DNA of 64,000 nucleotides from assembly GCF_014646095.1 (NCBI RefSeq), contig NZ_BMMU01000012.1:124001-188000 (forward strand), in the 5' to 3' direction. Source of the stretch: Streptomyces lacrimifluminis (GTDB lineage Bacteria > Actinomycetota > Actinomycetes > Streptomycetales > Streptomycetaceae). Shown here piece by piece: positions 61,452 to 64,000 of the stretch. The translations under genes and the position numbers were made by a program. Position 1 is the stretch's first letter. Each line of letters begins with the position of its first letter. A model generated the notes under the pieces. That model had not been told where the DNA came from, ran no database searches, and was given only the letters and a program-made list of their open reading frames with translations.

Positions 61452-61513
61452 ACGAGTGATGACTATGAAGTGCTGTACGACAGGGACGCAAGTACTTATG
61501 CTGACGAGTGATG
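61452..61513. promoter_or_regulatory. Direct-repeat operator between tra and GntR genes
   Basis: ACGAGTGATG occurs at 61452-61461 and 61504-61513, 52 bp apart (five turns). AAGTACTT, a perfect palindrome, lies between them (61490-61497). The gap 61395-61557 drives both divergent units, so a KorSA-like repressor site is likely. Binding not shown. Confidence 0.5.
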
Positions 61514-61557
61514 TCGCGCGTGCGACGTGACTACGACCTGAACCCGGAGATGCCGCC

Positions 61558-62337
61558 ATGTCGGAGATCCAGCGCCCCGGAGCCCTCTACCAGCAGGTGG
61601 CCGCCGCCATCCGGGAAGCCATCCTCTCGGGCGAGTTCGAGCCTGATGCCCTGCTGCCGTCCGAGGCCCAGCTCATGGCCCGCTACGGCGTATCCCGCCC
61701 CACCGTCCGCAACGCGATTGCCGCCCTGCGAGCGGAAGGCCTCATCGACGTCCGCCACGGCAAAGGCAGCTACGTCCGCACCAGCCAACAGCCTGCCCTC
61801 ACCCTCGAACGCCGCATCACCTGCACCACCGACGGCACGTTCGTGATGCCCAACGGCGACGCGTGGGATGAGGCCGAACAGCCGAGCACCTACCGCACCC
61901 GCACCACGACGGGCACCGGCCGACTCCTCCAACTCGGCGCAGAAGAAGCCCTGTTCGGATGCGACCGTCTCCTGATCGACCCCAGCTCCGGGACGCGAGC
62001 CATGCACCGCACACTGATCCCCTTCACGACCGCCGAAGGCATCCCGTTGCTCACCGAGGAGCCGTCCACGCGACCGGCCGAGATCTACGGGCTGCTCACC
62101 CAGGACGGACAGAAGCTGACGTGGTCCGAGACGGTCCGCGCCCGCATGCCACTGCCCGACGAGCGGACCACTCTCCGCCTGCCGGACGCGACCCCGGTCC
62201 TGCACCTGGCCCGCGTCACGCACGGCACCGACGGCCGCTCGCTGATCCTCGAAGAGCTGCGCACCGGGGCGGACCGCGCCGAACTCGCCTACCGGATCAC
62301 CGCCGACAAACAGCCCACCCGACGCACCCGCGCCTGA
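61558..62337 (+). CDS. GntR-family repressor (KorSA-like)
   Basis: A 259-residue GntR/HutC regulator. The winged helix is PGALYQQVAAAIREAILSGE, then LPSEAQLMARYGVSRPTVRN and AEGLIDVRHGKGSYVR. The C-terminal UTRA ligand domain (about 90-245) ends LEELRTGADRAELAYRITAD. In pSAM2 the GntR protein KorSA represses its own gene and the activator of replication and transfer. Its place, divergent from the SCO3933-type and tra genes, fits that. Signs of its site are the repeats upstream. Confidence 0.88.
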   Translation: MSEIQRPGALYQQVAAAIREAILSGEFEPDALLPSEAQLMARYGVSRPTVRNAIAALRAEGLIDVRHGKGSYVRTSQQPALTLERRITCTTDGTFVMPNGDAWDEAEQPSTYRTRTTTGTGRLLQLGAEEALFGCDRLLIDPSSGTRAMHRTLIPFTTAEGIPLLTEEPSTRPAEIYGLLTQDGQKLTWSETVRARMPLPDERTTLRLPDATPVLHLARVTHGTDGRSLILEELRTGADRAELAYRITADKQPTRRTRA

Positions 62338-62379
62338 GCGCCAACGGCCATCGGTCGAAACAGCCTTCACTTCCTCAAG

Positions 62380-62398
62380 GGCGCGCCTGCGGCGCGCC
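62380..62398 (+). terminator. Terminator hairpin after the GntR gene
   Basis: GGCGCGCC-TGC-GGCGCGCC, a perfect 8-bp stem, 43 bp past the GntR stop. A second GC hairpin follows. No T-run. Confidence 0.55.
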
Positions 62399-62535
62399 GG
62401 GGCACCCGGCCGCCCCGGCCGGGCGTGCGGCGTGGCCGCCGATCCCGTCCGGACGCCAGACGCCCCACACCGCAGCACGCCACGGGAGTTGAGGCGTCGA
62501 CCGGCCATGGTGGGCCGGGGCGTGGTGGGCTGGGG

Positions 62536-62708
62536 GTCGACGGCCTCCGAGACTTTAGGCAGCCACCATGGGGCGAGCCTCGAAGAACAGGGGGCCGATC
62601 GGGCTATTGCGGGCAGCTCCAAGGACTGCCCGATCCGCTGGCGAGCGTAAGGCCCCCTGTTCACTCGCCCCATGGCAGCTCCCGCCCAAAGTCCCTGCGG
62701 CCGGCGAC
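62536..62708. repeat. Nested imperfect palindrome, about 170 bp
   Basis: In the gene-free gap 62338-62744, pairs of arms lie inside one another: GACTTT/AAAGTC (62551, 62688), CCATGGGGCGAG/CTCGCCCCATGG (62566, 62664), GAACAGGGGGCC/GGCCCCCTGTTC (62585, 62651), GATCGGGC/GCCCGATC (62597, 62628) and CGGGCAG/CTGCCCG (62610, 62626). The last two share bases, so they exclude each other. Weaker pairing extends outward. It could be a single-strand origin, a transfer locus (clt) or a structured RNA. Confidence 0.8.
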
Positions 62709-62744
62709 ATGCCCACCCGCGCCACTCACCAGCGAGAACGCTCC

Positions 62745-63035
62745 TCATGCCACACCGTCGCCAGGGTGCGACTCCAGGAACCCGGCAAGCCGCTCCACCG
62801 CATCCGGCCAGCCGGAAACCCGGACCACTCCGCGCCCGTCCTCATTCGTCGAGGCAACGGCCCGCACCTCCGACAGCTCGAACCCGGCACCGAGGAACGC
62901 CCGGTTCAAACGGTCAGCAGACTCCCGCGCAACCCGCCACGCCGCCACGTAGTCGACGCCAGGCACCCAGAGCCCGAAGTCCGCATCGGAGTCGTCGATG
63001 CCGTCGCTCAGCCAGTTCTCGCCAGCGCCAGTCAT
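62745..63035 (-). CDS. Hypothetical AICE cargo protein
   Basis: A 96-residue acidic soluble protein, not recognised. It has NWLSDGIDDSDADFGLWVPG, AWRVARESADRLNRAFLGAG and VVRVSGWPDAVERLAGFL. AGAGGTGGACACA precedes the ATG at 63035. A pattern of strand and helix near the end is all that can be said. It lies downstream of the ATPase gene on the same strand, with hairpins in between. Confidence 0.65.
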   Translation of the reverse strand: MTGAGENWLSDGIDDSDADFGLWVPGVDYVAAWRVARESADRLNRAFLGAGFELSEVRAVASTNEDGRGVVRVSGWPDAVERLAGFLESHPGDGVA

Positions 63036-63104
63036 TGTGTCCACCTCTGTCCTGGTCCAGGTAACTGATCGTCAACTCTCTTTGGTCCAGGGCGGATGCA
63101 CAGC

Positions 63105-63192
63105 ACAACGACCCCGGTACCATCAGGCACCGGGGGTCGCTGTACTCCCTTCCGGACCACCCCAGTTGCTTCCAGGCGCGGGGGTGGTCCGG
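63105..63192. terminator. Two tandem hairpins
   Basis: CGACCCCGGT pairs with ACCGGGGGTCG (one G bulged) at 63105-63140, and CCGGACCACCCC with GGGGTGGTCCGG at 63152-63163/63181-63192, followed on the plus strand by TCTTGCGTTTTC. They may end transcription from either side. Not a tRNA. Confidence 0.45.
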
Positions 63193-63246
63193 TCTTGCGT
63201 TTTCGGTTGTGAGGCGCGGCCCCTTGCTACTCGGGTGGGGAACCCG

Positions 63247-63342
63247 ATGGCCCAAGCCAAGAGGCCGCGCCCCATACGCCGGAGGGACGACCCTCCAGCC
63301 CCCGGACCGTCACCCGCTCCCGAGAGAGCAACGAGGACGTGA
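63247..63342 (+). CDS. Possible 31-residue basic peptide
   Basis: MAQAKRPRPIRRRDDPPAPG, PSPAPERATRT. Very basic at the front, Pro-rich behind. GGTGGGGAAC precedes the ATG. No homology recognised, and it may be chance in GC-rich DNA. Confidence 0.25.
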   Translation: MAQAKRPRPIRRRDDPPAPGPSPAPERATRT

Positions 63343-63359
63343 CGGCCCGAAGATCACCA

Positions 63360-63923
63360 CTACGGCTTACCCCTGGCGCCGTCGGCAAGGTCGAGGCGGG
63401 CCCACACGGTCTTCCCGCCCTTGTCTTCCGGCGTCCACCAGACCGAGGCGGCCAGCCGCTGAACGATCAGCAGCCCCCGCCCGCTGTCGGGTAGCACAGC
63501 CTCAGACAGTTCGCCCGCGAGTTCCGGGGAGAACGGCTCACCCAAAGGGAGCAACGGCGGGGACGAGTCCTCATCGGCGACGCCGATGAACAGCCACTTC
63601 GGCCACAACTTGAACGCCACATCGATACGACGAACTCCGCCGGGCCTGGAAAAGCAGCGCTCCGGCACAGCATGGTTGATCACGTTCCCAACCAGCTCCG
63701 ACACGATCAGCCGGGCATCGTCCACGACGTCATGGGCCCCGGTGCTCTCAAGGAACGCACCCGTCATGTCACGCGCGAGGCGCGCGGTGTTGCCGAATTC
63801 GGCGAAGAGCGTGAGCGTCAGGTAGCGCCCACCGTCGGACAGATTCGGCGAGACGAACCAGTGAGCGAACGCATCTAGCTCACTCGCCACGTGCTCACGC
63901 TTTCGAGCTTGCTTCGCGGTCAT
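63360..63923 (-). CDS. ATP-binding protein (RsbW/HATPase_c_2-like)
   Basis: A 187-residue serine-kinase-like ATPase. The N box is LIVSELVGNVINHAVPE, the G1 box FIGVADEDSSPP and the G2 region SGRGLLIVQRLAAS, with KTVWARLDL at the end. This GHKL fold belongs to anti-sigma factors and regulators of BldG/RsbV-type partners. No sigma factor or antagonist is near it in the element. It may act on host regulators. ATG at 63923 has GGAGACGG rather far upstream. 63924-64000 shows nothing. Confidence 0.8.
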   Translation of the reverse strand: MTAKQARKREHVASELDAFAHWFVSPNLSDGGRYLTLTLFAEFGNTARLARDMTGAFLESTGAHDVVDDARLIVSELVGNVINHAVPERCFSRPGGVRRIDVAFKLWPKWLFIGVADEDSSPPLLPLGEPFSPELAGELSEAVLPDSGRGLLIVQRLAASVWWTPEDKGGKTVWARLDLADGARGKP

Positions 63924-64000
63924 GACACAAAGTCACCGTCTCCGGTCACGTCCGCCGAGGCTCTCCCGGCGGGGTGGACCGAGGATGCATCCCCTGTACC

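Larger units (their letters stand above)
56030..64000. mobile_element. Actinomycete integrative and conjugative element (AICE), left 8 kb
   Basis: From left: serine integrase (+), small helical protein (-), RepSA-type initiator (-), 37-residue zinc-knuckle-like protein (-), small membrane protein (-), FtsK-like TraSA-type translocase (-), SCO3933-type regulator (-), GntR/KorSA-type repressor (+), a long palindrome, two small genes and a serine-kinase-like ATPase. Rep, Tra, Spd-like small genes and KorSA-like control define AICEs, which excise, replicate and move double-stranded DNA between hyphae. Most known members use a tyrosine integrase and a tRNA site. This one uses a serine integrase and sir2. 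The right end is not seen. Confidence 0.8.

Noticed and set aside
63105..63192. Possible tRNA
   Set aside because: The stems do not form a cloverleaf and no anticodon loop or CCA end is seen.
1..64000. CRISPR arrays, rRNA and tRNA genes
   Set aside because: No regular short repeats with spacers and no rRNA or tRNA sequence were recognised.
56030..64000. Prophage instead of an AICE
   Set aside because: No capsid, portal, terminase or tail gene; Rep, FtsK-type Tra and KorSA-like genes fit a conjugative element.

Overview
The window is high-GC (roughly 70%) actinomycete chromosome. GTG and TTG starts, ATGA/GTGA stop-start overlaps, AGGAG-type ribosome sites, two copies of a dispersed Streptomyces-type intergenic repeat, a SigB/SigF-type stress sigma factor, a SpoIIE-type phosphatase and a GntR/RepSA/TraSA-type integrative element all point to Streptomyces. 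About 56 kb is host chromosome. The last 8 kb is an integrated mobile element that runs off the right edge.

Left part (1-32 kb). It opens with three degenerate 98-bp tandem repeats. An MBL-fold hydrolase coupled to a fold-type-I PLP homologue without the PLP lysine follows, then a small secreted protein and a frameshifted ANTAR-regulator remnant. Next come a stress sigma factor, a PfpI protein with a plausible SigB-type promoter, an ABC-F ATPase, a histidine phosphatase, a PAP2-diacylglycerol-kinase fusion and a methyltransferase. An orphan GvpL/F pair is followed by an operon of NADH dehydrogenase-like flavoprotein, transketolase and an internally deleted LigD-type polymerase domain. A four-gene peptidase operon (M55 D-aminopeptidase, M20, S9, S66 LD-carboxypeptidase) is tightly overlapped and may serve turnover of wall or D-amino-acid peptides. 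Then come an LAETG sortase substrate, a methyltransferase, a large PAS/GAF/PP2C/ATPase regulator and an MFS exporter with three C-terminal Cna-B-like repeats.

Middle part (32-56 kb). A radical SAM protein of the Rv2578c type sits behind a perfect LexA-box palindrome. A RidA gene is broken by a stop codon. A complete ethylmalonyl-CoA pathway core lies in one operon (crotonyl-CoA carboxylase/reductase, ethylmalonyl-CoA mutase, malyl-CoA lyase, mesaconyl-CoA hydratase, methylsuccinyl-CoA dehydrogenase), preceded by a TetR regulator and a two-module hydroxyacyl-CoA dehydrogenase. It converts acetyl-CoA-derived crotonyl-CoA to glyoxylate, propionyl-CoA and malate precursors. Phosphatidylserine decarboxylase and synthase follow on the same strand. 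A full Liv-type ABC importer (binding protein, two permeases, two ATPases) is divergent from a PucR-type regulator. Glycerate kinase, a frameshifted ADP-ribosylglycohydrolase, a NUDIX hydrolase and a ribbon-helix-helix protein close the host section.

Right part (56-64 kb). A Sir2-deacetylase gene is cut after about 16 codons by an actinomycete integrative and conjugative element (AICE). The element carries a large serine integrase, a replication initiator, small transfer proteins, an FtsK-like translocase, an SCO3933-type regulator, a GntR/KorSA-type repressor, a nested palindrome of about 170 bp and a serine-kinase-like ATPase. The sir2 stub ends in an ATGA that overlaps the integrase start, so the host start codon may drive integrase translation in the integrated state. 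The right end of the element is not in the window.
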